Assembly (NCBI RefSeq): GCF_009720625.1
Contig: NZ_CP046266.1
Location: forward strand, 3,791,501 to 3,855,500
Reading direction: 5' to 3'
Length of the DNA stretch: 64,000 nucleotides
From: Metabacillus sediminilitoris
Lineage (GTDB): Bacteria; Bacillota; Bacilli; Bacillales; Bacillaceae
Under the pieces are notes generated by a model. That model was given only the letters and a program-made list of their open reading frames with translations. It did not search any database and was not told the DNA's origin. Shown here piece after piece: positions 49,301 through 57,971 of this stretch. The position numbers were made by a program, and so were the translations under genes. The number at the start of each line of letters is the position of its first letter. Position 1 is the first letter of the stretch.

Positions 49301-49329
49301 ATTATACTTTCACTTTCATTCAAAATCAA
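49301..49329 (-). promoter_or_regulatory. fruRKA promoter (SigA)
   Basis: On the minus strand TTGATT (49329-49324), 17-base spacer, TATAAT (49306-49301). Confidence 0.82.
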
Positions 49330-49384
49330 TCATAAAATATCACATTCTATCATATTCAATCAAAAATATTTCGAATATCAATCA
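49327..49384 (-). promoter_or_regulatory. Putative FruR operator repeats
   Basis: Three TGATTG copies (49332-49327, 49362-49357, 49384-49379), plus TGATAG at 49352-49347, lie at and just upstream of the -35. The two upstream copies share the longer TTTTTGATTGA..AT. Direct repeats of this kind are typical of DeoR-family operators. Confidence 0.6.
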
Positions 49385-49490
49385 AAAACACTTATAATTA
49401 TATTGAAATACTAAATTTTTCTAATAATTATGCCCTTTTAATCACTTTTAAATGAATCCTTTTTTTGCCACATATTTCGATAAAACCCAA

Positions 49491-49537
49491 AAAAATCTCC
49501 ACTTTTGAGATATTAATTGTTCAAAAGAGAGATTTTT
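49491..49537 (-). terminator. yknWXYZ operon terminator
   Basis: AAAAAATCTCTCTTTTGA pairs with TCAAAAGTGGAGATTTTT (one mismatch and a bulge) on the minus strand, followed by TTGGG. It lies just after the yknZ stop. Confidence 0.82.
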
Positions 49538-49542
49538 TAATT

Positions 49543-50736
49543 TTATTCATATCTTAATGCTTCTATCGGGCTTAAACGTGCCGCTTTATTGGCTGGAAGC
49601 ATACCAAAAATGACTCCTATAAACATGGAGAATAATAATCCACCAACAACTACTTGCCATGAGATAAGTGACGGCCATCCTGCAAAAATGGATACAATAT
49701 TAGCAGCGACTGCTCCTATAATTATCCCAATGATACCACCTATTAATGTTAATGTAACTGATTCGATTAGGAACTGTGTTAATATTTGCCGCTTTGTTGC
49801 ACCTAAAGCTTTTCTTATACCAATTTCCTTTGTTCGTTCTGTAACAGAAACAAGCATAATATTCATGACACCAATTCCACCAACGACTAGAGAGATTCCT
49901 GCAATCGATCCAATAATTAGCGTCATGATTGTTGTGATTTGACCAATTCCTGCTGCCATCTCTTCCATATTAAATACTTTATAAGACTCATCGGTATTAT
50001 GTGCGGTATTTAATAGATTTGTTGCTTTTTCACCAGCTTCTTTCATCACATCAGCATTTATTGCTTGAAGGGTAACTTGATTATAGTCAGAGATTCCGAA
50101 AGTTGAACGGAATGTATTCCATGGGATATATACCTCCATTGCCCCAAAGGCAAATATACCAGTAGGCTTTTCTAATACACCAACAATTTCAATTGGCTGA
50201 CCTTTAATCCATACTACTTCACCAATCGGATCTTTCCCATTAAACATCTCTTTCATAAGTTCATCACTTATTACTCCGACACGAGTACCGCCAATAAAAT
50301 CTACTTCCAAAAGATTTCGACCTGATTGGATCTTTAAATCGTTTACTTCGATGTATGCTTGGTTCACACCGTACACACTTGTTTCTGCAGTTTCTTCTCG
50401 ATATCGTGACGTGAAGAATTCTGATGATGAAGCAACGACTTTTTTCACCTCAGGTATATTACTTAACGAATTGACATCTTCCTGCGTAAAAGCAGCATTC
50501 ATATAAGCATTAGGATTTGACATTAATTCCTCTTCACTTGGCTCATAATAAACTTCAATAGTATTACCAGGACCTGTTATAGAGGTTTTTAATAACTGTT
50601 CCCCACCTTGACCGATTGCCACGACTAATATGACAGATGCTACACCAATAATAATTCCCAGCATAGTCAAAATCGATCTTAGCTTATGCGCAAGTACAGA
50701 ACTTAGCGCCATTTTCATATTTTCTGATAATCCCAT
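49543..50736 (-). CDS. yknZ: MacB-type ABC transporter permease YknZ
   Basis: 397 residues: one N-terminal membrane helix (about 20-40), a large extracytoplasmic MacB periplasmic-core-like domain (40-270) and three C-terminal helices of the FtsX domain (about 275-385, GGIGVMNIMLVSVTERTKEI). Together with YknX and YknY it forms a tripartite mechano-transmission pump. In B. subtilis YknWXYZ protects against the SDP cannibalism toxin. ATG 50736, 3 bases after the yknY stop, with GGGGGAG upstream. Confidence 0.93.
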   Translation of the reverse strand: MGLSENMKMALSSVLAHKLRSILTMLGIIIGVASVILVVAIGQGGEQLLKTSITGPGNTIEVYYEPSEEELMSNPNAYMNAAFTQEDVNSLSNIPEVKKVVASSSEFFTSRYREETAETSVYGVNQAYIEVNDLKIQSGRNLLEVDFIGGTRVGVISDELMKEMFNGKDPIGEVVWIKGQPIEIVGVLEKPTGIFAFGAMEVYIPWNTFRSTFGISDYNQVTLQAINADVMKEAGEKATNLLNTAHNTDESYKVFNMEEMAAGIGQITTIMTLIIGSIAGISLVVGGIGVMNIMLVSVTERTKEIGIRKALGATKRQILTQFLIESVTLTLIGGIIGIIIGAVAANIVSIFAGWPSLISWQVVVGGLLFSMFIGVIFGMLPANKAARLSPIEALRYE

Positions 50737-50739
50737 ACA

Positions 50740-51420
50740 TTATCTCCCCCGCTCTTCATCGGAGAGAATCATTCCATCCCTAACCGTAATGATTCGTTTT
50801 GCATAGTCTGCTACCTCTCGCTCATGTGTTACAAGAATAACTGTAGTACCTTCCTTATTTAACTGTGTAAATTGATTCATTATCGCAACACTTGTATGAC
50901 TATCAAGTGCACCTGTAGGTTCATCCGCCAAGATGATTTTAGGTTCATTCACAATGGCTCTTGCGATCGCCACACGCTGCTTTTGTCCGCCTGACAACTC
51001 ATTAGGTAAGTGTTTCATTCTTTGTGAAAGTTCAACCTTCTCAAGCGCACGGCACGCACGTTCTTCTCTTTCCTTTTTACTATATCCCGCATATATCATT
51101 GGCAACTCGACATTTTTTAATGCTGTTAATCGGGGTAATAATTGAAATTGCTGAAAAACAAAACCGATTGAAAGATTTCTTACTTTTGCAAGCTCTTCAT
51201 CTTTATATGTCGAAATATCCTCATTATCAAGTAAATAAGTTCCTGAAGTTGGATTATCTAAACAACCAATTACGTTCATTAACGTTGATTTACCAGATCC
51301 AGATGGACCCATTATTGCAACAAACTCTCCCTTATGGATAGTGAGGTTAATATCTTTTAAAACATTCAATGTTTCTATCCCAACTTTATAACTTTTTGTA
51401 ATAGAAGTAAGGTTGATCAT
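50740..51420 (-). CDS. yknY: ABC transporter ATP-binding protein YknY
   Basis: 226 residues of the LolD/MacB ATPase class. Walker A GPSGSGKST at 38-46, signature LSGGQKQRVAIARA near 142-155 and Walker B ILADEPTGALD. It powers YknZ-YknX. Its ATG overlaps the yknX stop by ATGA, and it ends 3 bases before yknZ, so the three are tightly co-translated. Confidence 0.95.
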   Translation of the reverse strand: MINLTSITKSYKVGIETLNVLKDINLTIHKGEFVAIMGPSGSGKSTLMNVIGCLDNPTSGTYLLDNEDISTYKDEELAKVRNLSIGFVFQQFQLLPRLTALKNVELPMIYAGYSKKEREERACRALEKVELSQRMKHLPNELSGGQKQRVAIARAIVNEPKIILADEPTGALDSHTSVAIMNQFTQLNKEGTTVILVTHEREVADYAKRIITVRDGMILSDEERGR

Positions 51421-52535
51421 TTCACACTCACTTCCATGTCTTGTTTGAGATTATCTGGTGGACGAACGATAACCTCCTCTTCTTTCGTTAAGCCTGATTT
51501 TATTTCCATAAATTCATTATTTGTTGTACCTGTCTCTACTTTTTTACGCATTGCCTTTCCGTTTTCAACGACAAATACATAATAATCTTCTCCATCTTGC
51601 TTAACTGCTTCTAAAGGAAGTGCTAGAGCTGTTCGCTTTTCAGTTTCAATTTCCATAATGAGCTTAAAGCCTGGCTTTATTTCAACATCTTTTGAATCAA
51701 TTGATACTTCAATTGGATATTGAACTGCAGCATCTTCATTTACCGTGACATTTTCAGTTTGTTGCGGCAATAGTCCAACTTTTGTTACTGTACCCTTCCA
51801 TTCCTTATTAGGTAAAACATCAGACTTAAGGATAACTGGCTGCTTTTCTTTAATTTTTAACGAATCGTATTCTGAAATAGATGCTTTCACAACATAGTTA
51901 CCTTTTTTTCCAACATGTAATATTGGTGTCTGAGAAATACCTGCTATAGCTTCTTCATCAACAGAAAGTACGGTTCCAGCTAAGTCACTCTTAATTACTA
52001 ATTCCTTTACCTTGTTTTCGATGGTTTCTTTTTGTAACTGAACCTGTCTTGCTTCAATATCTGCTACTTTTAAATCAATTTTCAACTGATCTCGTTCAGC
52101 CTCAACTGTTTTTTCCGCTTCATCTTTACTTACTTGCTTCGATAAATCATCCTCTTTCTCGTCTAATGCATCAAGTTGATCATCAATTTGATTAATACGT
52201 AAATAGGCTGATTCAATTGAAAGTGCATTTTGTTCTTTTTCTAATTGAAGTTGTTCATTTTCATAACGTACTAATGGAGTTCCAACTTCAATTTGGTCAC
52301 CTTCTTTGACAAGAACTTCTTTCACTTCACCCTTTTCAGGATCTAAATAAACATAGTTTTCCTGACTAAAAGATAAAGTGCCTGGAACCATTACATTCCC
52401 AGTGATTTCACGTTCGTCTACCTTTACTGTTTCGACAGTAAGTTCTTCTTTAGCAAGTGTTCTAAATACATTAAAGCCAACTAAGCCTAATATTAGTATT
52501 ACAACCCCTATTGAGATCCAAATCTTTTTCTTCAT
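51417..52535 (-). CDS. yknX: Membrane fusion-type accessory protein YknX
   Basis: 372 residues. One N-terminal membrane helix (about 5-24), then an HlyD/AcrA-like adaptor: a lipoyl half-motif (YLDPEKGEVKEVLVKEGDQI), a Glu/Lys-rich helical hairpin (about 105-180), the second lipoyl half and beta-barrel domains (PVILKSDVLPNKEWKGTV). It links YknZ to the outside face in Gram-positive MacA fashion. ATG 52535 overlaps the yknW stop by 4 bases. Confidence 0.93.
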   Translation of the reverse strand: MKKKIWISIGVVILILGLVGFNVFRTLAKEELTVETVKVDEREITGNVMVPGTLSFSQENYVYLDPEKGEVKEVLVKEGDQIEVGTPLVRYENEQLQLEKEQNALSIESAYLRINQIDDQLDALDEKEDDLSKQVSKDEAEKTVEAERDQLKIDLKVADIEARQVQLQKETIENKVKELVIKSDLAGTVLSVDEEAIAGISQTPILHVGKKGNYVVKASISEYDSLKIKEKQPVILKSDVLPNKEWKGTVTKVGLLPQQTENVTVNEDAAVQYPIEVSIDSKDVEIKPGFKLIMEIETEKRTALALPLEAVKQDGEDYYVFVVENGKAMRKKVETGTTNNEFMEIKSGLTKEEEVIVRPPDNLKQDMEVSVK

Positions 52536-53203
52536 TGAATTTGTGTTAATCCTTCCATTGCTCCAGAAACTGCTGCGATAATAAGTCCTAAAACAAAGAA
52601 AACGATGGTAATAATAATGGCTGTAGTTTTAGAAAGCTTTGCTACTTTATTAAGTCCTATTGCTAATAAGAAATAATACCAAATATTGAACACTTCAATT
52701 GAATTAAGGATTGCACCTAAAACACCTGTCTCACCAATAAAACTATTTAGGCTTGTTGTGATCATAAATGGATCACCATCTATTGCCATGATGATTAGTT
52801 GATTAAGAAGTTGACCAATCGTAACAATGAAGCTACTAAAAATAGTCATCGATAACATTTGCTTATATGTTGCATCAGATTTTGCAATCTTTGTTATTCC
52901 CCAAAAAATAAGTGCAAAAAAAAGATATCCTATTGGTGCTGCAAAAAAACCTGTTATTGCTGCTCCGACAACTCCGAACGTTTTTGCGATTTCTGCATCT
53001 TCGGCAGTCATTTCCATTCCTGGCAATGCTGAATAATCAATATTAAATGCCGACATTAGAGAAACGACCGTCATGACGATTGTCAAAAGGATTAACGGAA
53101 ACCAAATGACTGGCTTTTCTCGAATTCTCTCAAACTGTTCACCAGGACTGAAAATCATCCCAAATAATGACGGCTTTTTAATCTGTACTGTTTCTTGTTC
53201 CAT
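52532..53203 (-). CDS. yknW: Yip1-family membrane protein YknW
   Basis: 223 residues with a short cytoplasmic N-terminus (KKPSLFGMIFSPGEQFERIR) and five hydrophobic segments, the Yip1 domain layout. In B. subtilis YknW associates with YknXYZ and is needed for full resistance to the SDP toxin. ATG 53203 with GGAGG about 9 bases upstream. First gene of the operon, transcribed from a SigW-type promoter 37 bases upstream. Confidence 0.93.
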   Translation of the reverse strand: MEQETVQIKKPSLFGMIFSPGEQFERIREKPVIWFPLILLTIVMTVVSLMSAFNIDYSALPGMEMTAEDAEIAKTFGVVGAAITGFFAAPIGYLFFALIFWGITKIAKSDATYKQMLSMTIFSSFIVTIGQLLNQLIIMAIDGDPFMITTSLNSFIGETGVLGAILNSIEVFNIWYYFLLAIGLNKVAKLSKTTAIIITIVFFVLGLIIAAVSGAMEGLTQIQ

Positions 53204-53239
53204 ATAAATCTACCTCCAATTTATGTATTCATTTACATA

Positions 53240-53265
53240 TACGTCTAAAAAATGGAATAGTTTCA
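53240..53265 (-). promoter_or_regulatory. SigW (envelope-stress ECF) promoter of yknWXYZ
   Basis: TGAAAC (53265-53260), exactly 16 bases, then CGTA (53243-53240) followed by TATG. This agrees fully with the SigW consensus TGAAAC-N16-CGTA, and yknWXYZ belongs to the SigW regulon in B. subtilis. Confidence 0.88.
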
Positions 53266-53447
53266 CAAATTAGTATTTTTATATAAAAATTATTAATCCA
53301 TAATTATCATTTACCGACTTCTAAAATAATTATTTTGTAAAATTTATTTCGAACTTCATTTCTTTCTGATTGAATTTTTCATTCGTATAAAATGACATTT
53401 ACAGGGAATAATTTTTATAAGAACTATTCTAATAAAAGAGGCCTTTT

Positions 53448-53960
53448 ATGTATTTATTATTGGTAATTGCTATTTTCATCATATTAATTTTCCTTTTTGT
53501 AGATAGAAAACAGTTGAAAGAATATTATCCAACGATCCAATTCTATATTATTTGCAACCTTCTTTATAATTTTATCTTTTATCAACATACACTTTGGTCG
53601 TACGAACTGGATCTATTTAAATGGTTAAATCATACAAACACAGAAATTATATTTACTTTTCTCATCATCCCTCTTTTTATTATTGTTTATCTTCGCTTTT
53701 TTCCTGTTGGTTGGAAGGGAATTGCATATATTGTTATATGGATTATTTCTTTTTGGTTAATTGAATATTATTACTTAAGGAAAGGGTTTTTCGACTATAA
53801 GAACGGATGGAATGAATGGTGGTCGCTGCTATTTAATGTCATCATGTATCCAACTTTATACTTACATTACAAGAAACTGTTAATTGGAATTCTCGTATCC
53901 ATTCCAATAATCATTTTATTATTACTTTTTTTCCATCCTCCATTTAGTAAATTAAAATGA
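53448..53960 (+). CDS. CBO0543-type membrane protein
   Basis: 170 residues with five hydrophobic segments and short loops. The motif pair LIEYYYLRKGFFDYKNGWNEWW then a long aromatic helix with MYPTLYLHYKK is characteristic of the CBO0543 family found in many Bacillus and Clostridium genomes, often in paralogous sets. Function unknown. ATG 53448 with AGAGG upstream at short spacing. It is divergent from yknW. Confidence 0.75.
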   Translation: MYLLLVIAIFIILIFLFVDRKQLKEYYPTIQFYIICNLLYNFIFYQHTLWSYELDLFKWLNHTNTEIIFTFLIIPLFIIVYLRFFPVGWKGIAYIVIWIISFWLIEYYYLRKGFFDYKNGWNEWWSLLFNVIMYPTLYLHYKKLLIGILVSIPIIILLLLFFHPPFSKLK

Positions 53961-54260
53961 ACATATGAGGAAACGGTAGGATGCCGGCAAATGCATTTAG
54001 TGTTTCCTTTAGTTATTTGCTAAAAATTTAGTAATAAAAATGATAACTAAGGTCGAATCGATTTCTAAGTACTATTATTAGTGAGAATCCAATTTGGATT
54101 GTATCCTTATTGGGCTACGTATCTTTTTTCTAGCTGGAATATTGAAAGACTCCTAATTAATTTTTATTGTTTCATGTAGAAAATATGCTAACCTTATTTT
54201 CTGCGCAATTTAATTAAAAAAGTTCAAGTTAGAGCTATTCTTTACATAATTGAATATAAA
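53961..54260. other. Intergenic, no gene recognised
   Basis: 300 AT-rich bases after the CBO0543-type gene. AGGAAAC...GTTTCCT (about 53969-54007) may form its terminator. Nothing else was supported. Confidence 0.5.
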
Positions 54261-54286
54261 AACAAGACAGAAAGACTGTCTTGTTC
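54261..54286. terminator. Hairpin after the aldehyde dehydrogenase remnant
   Basis: AACAAGACAG/CTGTCTTGTT with a short loop, AT-rich on both sides. Confidence 0.7.
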
Positions 54287-54294
54287 AAAAAGGA

Positions 54295-54860
54295 TATTTT
54301 GATATTCAGTTTGTACCGAAATCCACTTTGTCCCAGTGAATTCATTATCGATCAATATGTTTCCAAATCCCCCCATTCCACTTGCCTTTGTACTTCCGAA
54401 TGGTACAGTCTGAGTATCATTACCGTTTGATCATTAAGATTGGTCATTCCTCTTTCTACTTGTAAACCTAACTCTCTTCCTTGCTCTAGATTCCCCGTAA
54501 ATATAGCTGAACTAAATCATATTCAGTATCATTTGCTAATTTAATAGCATTTTCATCTGATTGTGCTTTAATAATGGTAGATATAGGAGCAAATAATTCC
54601 GTTTGGGCTCGTTTACTGTCGTTATCTACATTTATAAAGACAAACGGAGTTATTAGGTTTCCAATTCGTTTGCCTTCTAAAGCTAATTGAATTCCTTCTC
54701 CTTTTGCGTCTTCAATAATCTTCATTGCTTTATCAGCCTGATTTTCGTTAATTTATGAGCCAATTATTCTTTTTGGATCTTTTGGATCACCATAAGGAAT
54801 CTGTTATACTCTTTCAATATACTTTTGAACGAATTCATTATAGTTATCCTTGTATGTGAA
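54295..54860 (-). pseudogene. Aldehyde dehydrogenase, C-terminal remnant with stops and frameshifts
   Basis: The minus strand encodes recognisable successive pieces of an NAD(P)-aldehyde dehydrogenase: YNEFVQKYIERV, stop, QIPYGDPKDPKRIIGS, stop, INENQADKAMKIIEDAKGEG...FVFINVDNDSKRAQTELFAP (the conserved Glu-Leu-Phe-Ala-Pro), then after a frame change GRELGLQVERGMTNLNDQTV and VPFGSTKASGMGGFGN. The NAD-binding half with the catalytic Cys is absent. It resembles the broad benzaldehyde/salicylaldehyde dehydrogenase group. Clearly decayed; nothing translates through it. Confidence 0.9.
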
Positions 54861-54949
54861 CCATTACAGAAAAAGGAAATGACATAGCAGTATCATTTCT
54901 TGTTAATAAGCTCTGAATATTCGGTGCTAAGAACATTTACGTAATTAAT

Positions 54950-55696
54950 TTAGTTCACAGTTTCATCAATTTGAACGATCTTTTTAAAATCATCAAGTGT
55001 TGTAGAATAAGTAATATAGATCCTTGGTAATAAATAAAGCTCATCTCTTATTTTCTTTTTAGAAAATAGTTCAGGTGTCGTCGTAAGTCCAAATGAATAA
55101 TACTTTTTTGTTTCAGCTACAACCTTGTCATTAAAATTCCCATAAGGATATGAAAGAGCGATAACTGGCTTCCCTGTTATTTGTTGTATTTTTTCTTTCG
55201 ATCCTTTCAGTTCATATTCATAATTATTTATCTTTGTCAAATCAGGATGTGTTGCCGTGTGAGACTGAATAGAAAAAAGACCTGAATCAGCAAGCATTTT
55301 TAATTCAGCCTTGGTTAAGCGGTTTGAACGATCGATAAAGTCAGAGATCACAAAGATTGTACCTGAAGCTTTAAAACGCTCATTATTCACTTTTTTAAAA
55401 ATGGCAAATGCGTTTAAATTATTTTTATACCCATCATCAAAGGTTATGATTATCGGTTTGTTCACGTTATCAATTTCTTGCCAGCGCTCAAAGGTTAATA
55501 AGGTATAGCCATGATCACGTAAATAAATCATTTGCTCTTCAAAACTTTTTGGCGTTACATAAAGCTCTCTAGAACCAAGGCCCTTATAATTGTCTATTGA
55601 ATGATAAATTAATATCGGTACTTTTTTCACAGCTATTACTTGTGTTGGGAGAAATAAACAAAAAATACAAAGCAATATCGTCGAAATCTTTTTCAT
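54950..55696 (-). CDS. Secreted polysaccharide deacetylase (CE4/NodB domain)
   Basis: 248 residues. Signal peptide at the N-terminus (MKKISTILLCIFCLFLPTQV, cleavage near VIA-VKK). The NodB domain follows with the catalytic Asp-Asp motif ITFDDGYKNN near 87-96, SHTATHPDL with the two zinc-ligand His near 146-154, and LSYPYGNFND. Such enzymes remove acetyl groups from peptidoglycan or exopolysaccharide at the cell surface. ATG 55696 is preceded by GTGGGGG at short spacing; a TTG one codon earlier is also possible. It lies beside the decayed aldehyde dehydrogenase. Confidence 0.88.
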   Translation of the reverse strand: MKKISTILLCIFCLFLPTQVIAVKKVPILIYHSIDNYKGLGSRELYVTPKSFEEQMIYLRDHGYTLLTFERWQEIDNVNKPIIITFDDGYKNNLNAFAIFKKVNNERFKASGTIFVISDFIDRSNRLTKAELKMLADSGLFSIQSHTATHPDLTKINNYEYELKGSKEKIQQITGKPVIALSYPYGNFNDKVVAETKKYYSFGLTTTPELFSKKKIRDELYLLPRIYITYSTTLDDFKKIVQIDETVN

Positions 55697-55818
55697 CAAA
55701 CCCCCACTTTATTTTTAATATGATGTTTTCATTTTATTATTTCTTAATTTTTATAATGAATTCCTACAAATAGAATCGGTCATATCCTATTTTAAAAAAT
55801 GAATATTTGGATCTTTTA

Positions 55819-56047
55819 TTTAGGCTGTTTCGGCAAACTTTGTTACTATTTACCAAGTAGTGCGGTGTAGTTGACTGCAGAGAGAGATGTCAGCTTTCCG
55901 CAGGGCGGGCGGTAAGCCTCCTCGGCGTAAACGCCTGCTTGAGTCTCACATGTCCCGCTGTTCCCGCAGGAGTCTCACAATCTGCTCCAATCAACCTTAA
56001 ATAGTTTTCTTATTAAAAGCAACAATCTCTTTGAAAAGAGCCTTTAT
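55819..56047 (+). repeat. Dispersed hairpin repeat, copy 6
   Basis: About 229 bp beginning TTTAGGCTGTTTCGGCAAAC and ending ..AGCAACAATCTCTTTGAAAA then GAGCCTTTATT. Same block order as copies 1 and 3, with GGGCGGGCGG, GCCTCCTCGGCGTAAACGCC and GTCCCGCTG in the core. Confidence 0.87.
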
Positions 56048-56090
56048 TTAAGTTAACGGTTTAGTGCCTGAAAATATTTTATATATTAAA

Positions 56091-56119
56091 AAACGCTTAG
56101 GGATAAATTACCTAAGCGT
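56091..56119 (-). terminator. Terminator of the ATP-grasp gene
   Basis: ACGCTTAGG/CCTAAGCGT on the minus strand, followed by TTTTTTAA. Confidence 0.88.
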
Positions 56120-56137
56120 AAATCAGATCTATTTTTA

Positions 56138-57373
56138 TTATTCTCGAGGATAAAGACCTTCATTCGCCATTAAATCCATCACACTCTCTACCTCATTAAC
56201 AGAGTCCCCAATTACGAGGCCAATCACTTTTGATGGTCGATTTTCTCCTGGAAAATAACTTGCATCAAGTAAGCTTAATGGAACAAATTGATTATTTGAC
56301 ATGTATTTTTCAATCACGGGTACGATTTGAATAAAATCTTTTTCCCATTCTAGATTACAAAGACGCACGACTGCTTTTCCATATTTTTTTTGAAGTTCAT
56401 GATATAAAAACAATCCGCATGTTGAAGCATTAAAACGAATATTTAAATCAATAAAATAATAACGATCACCGCGGATAAGGACATCAAAACCAGCAACACC
56501 AACATACCCTTTCTCCGCAACATTCTTCATAACTATATAGCCAGTTTCAACAATATCTGCTATTTTGTCTTCAACATCTACAGTGATCCAACTTCCGCGG
56601 AAGCATCCTTCTTTATTAACAACTTGCTCTGACTTACCAAGGAAATTGATTTCCCCATTTTTGCTCACCATATAATGAACTGAGATATTTTCATCATATC
56701 GTATCCATTCTTCTACGATTATTTCAGATAAATCTCCAAACGATTCGTCGATTTCATATAGCTGTTTTTCCTCTTCAACAAGAAGGACTCCGCATCCCCC
56801 TGAAGTAGGTCGGCCATCACCCGTTTTTAAGACAATTGGCAGTTCCGGTTTTTCTTCCAAAATTTGCTTTAGGCTCATCTTTTTCCGTTTAGGCACATTT
56901 TCAGGGGGAACTAGGTCAGGTATACTTCTTTTATCACATAAATATGCTAACAGTTCTGGTTCAATCCACGATAAATTTGGCGGAACCTCTTCTTGCGGAT
57001 GTGGATATTGAAAGATTAATTTTTTCTTCTTTTTATCTAATTTTTTTAACAACTGCAGATATTCATTATCTGTTCTGTAAGTATATTGAACAGTCGGTAC
57101 GTGTAATCCCGCTTTTCTAAGCAATGATAATGCTTGTTTTGTGACAGCACCTGCATGGCAAATAACCGGCATATCTCCAATTACACTAAGTTCTCGCCCT
57201 GTTAATGCTTCTAAGCTCTGCAAATCCCCAGCAAAATGCTGATAATCATCTGCAAATAACTTTGGATTATAAATAAAACCTTTTCCGTAAATATCATGCA
57301 TGCAATAAGAAGGACGAATTTGTTCTACTTGTTGATCTTCTATAAGTTTTAATTGCTGTGCTGTTTCTCCCAT
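56138..57373 (-). CDS. ATP-grasp domain protein of unknown substrate
   Basis: 411 residues from ATG 57373 with AGGAGG 8 bases upstream; a TTG two codons earlier is possible. The C-terminal two thirds are an ATP-grasp fold: LPIVLKTGDGRPTSGGCGVL (nucleotide Lys and Gly loop) near 180-199, EIIVEEWIRYDENISVHYM, GYVGVAGFDVLIRGDRYYFI and DLNIRFNASTCG (metal-binding Asp/Asn). The N-terminal ~130 residues are a pre-ATP-grasp domain. Relatives include peptide ligases (PGM1-like) and carboxylate-amine ligases; no partner biosynthetic gene is adjacent. Cytoplasmic. Confidence 0.75.
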   Translation of the reverse strand: MGETAQQLKLIEDQQVEQIRPSYCMHDIYGKGFIYNPKLFADDYQHFAGDLQSLEALTGRELSVIGDMPVICHAGAVTKQALSLLRKAGLHVPTVQYTYRTDNEYLQLLKKLDKKKKKLIFQYPHPQEEVPPNLSWIEPELLAYLCDKRSIPDLVPPENVPKRKKMSLKQILEEKPELPIVLKTGDGRPTSGGCGVLLVEEEKQLYEIDESFGDLSEIIVEEWIRYDENISVHYMVSKNGEINFLGKSEQVVNKEGCFRGSWITVDVEDKIADIVETGYIVMKNVAEKGYVGVAGFDVLIRGDRYYFIDLNIRFNASTCGLFLYHELQKKYGKAVVRLCNLEWEKDFIQIVPVIEKYMSNNQFVPLSLLDASYFPGENRPSKVIGLVIGDSVNEVESVMDLMANEGLYPRE

Positions 57374-57379
57374 TAACAA

Positions 57380-57943
57380 AACCTCCTATTATCATTCTTG
57401 TTTGTAAAAATGTTACATAAGCATTTATGACATAAAGGTAAAAATCATTTTTATATCATAAATAATAGGAAAATAGAATTTATCTCTTTTAAATAGAAAA
57501 TGACTTGAATTGAAATGACTAATTTGATTAATAACAATTACTTGTTCCTTATTTCGAGCTCGTCTTACTCTTTCCATCATTTTCTTCCCTTTTTCGAATC
57601 TTCCAAAACATATTTACTAGCTAAATTAGTCACGAAAATTCGTGATGATTCAAAGAATAATAGCTTAGATAAACAAATGACCCCGGTTCAAAACCGGGGT
57701 TATTTGTATTCATCATCGGATATTCTTCATTTTTCATTACGGATTTATGGAGCTTTATGTAATTTGACAAGACTTTGAATTACTTTAGATCTTTTTGTTT
57801 CTTCTACAGTTAAAGAAAAAATAATAATAGGGAATATTCTAAAATAGAATATCCCCTTAATAAAAATTTCGAATTTAATCTACTTGAATCCCATTAACTA
57901 TATATCCAATTTCTTGAATTAGATGTTATTTATTAAAAATAGA
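57380..57943. other. Intergenic with two orphan hairpins
   Basis: 564 bases with no supported gene. AACCCCGGTT-TTG-AACCGGGGT (about 57678-57700) is GC-rich and flanked by AAAT/ATTT; GGGAATATTCTA-AAATAGAATATCCCC lies at 57830-57855. Short open frames on either strand lack ribosome sites, though the minus strand around 57520-57660 has a mildly protein-like look with interrupting stops. Confidence 0.5.
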
Positions 57944-57970
57944 AGAAAGGTCCTTAAAATTGACCTTTCT
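57944..57970 (-). terminator. Terminator of the ktrB-ktrA operon
   Basis: AGAAAGGTC/GACCTTTCT around a 9-base loop, followed on the minus strand by TCTATTTTTAA. Confidence 0.8.
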
Positions 57971-57971
57971 A

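Noticed and set aside
57515..57778. 87-codon plus-strand frame between the ATP-grasp gene and ktrA
   Set aside because: No ribosome site, runs through a GC-rich hairpin, low-complexity Ser/Phe/Leu composition.
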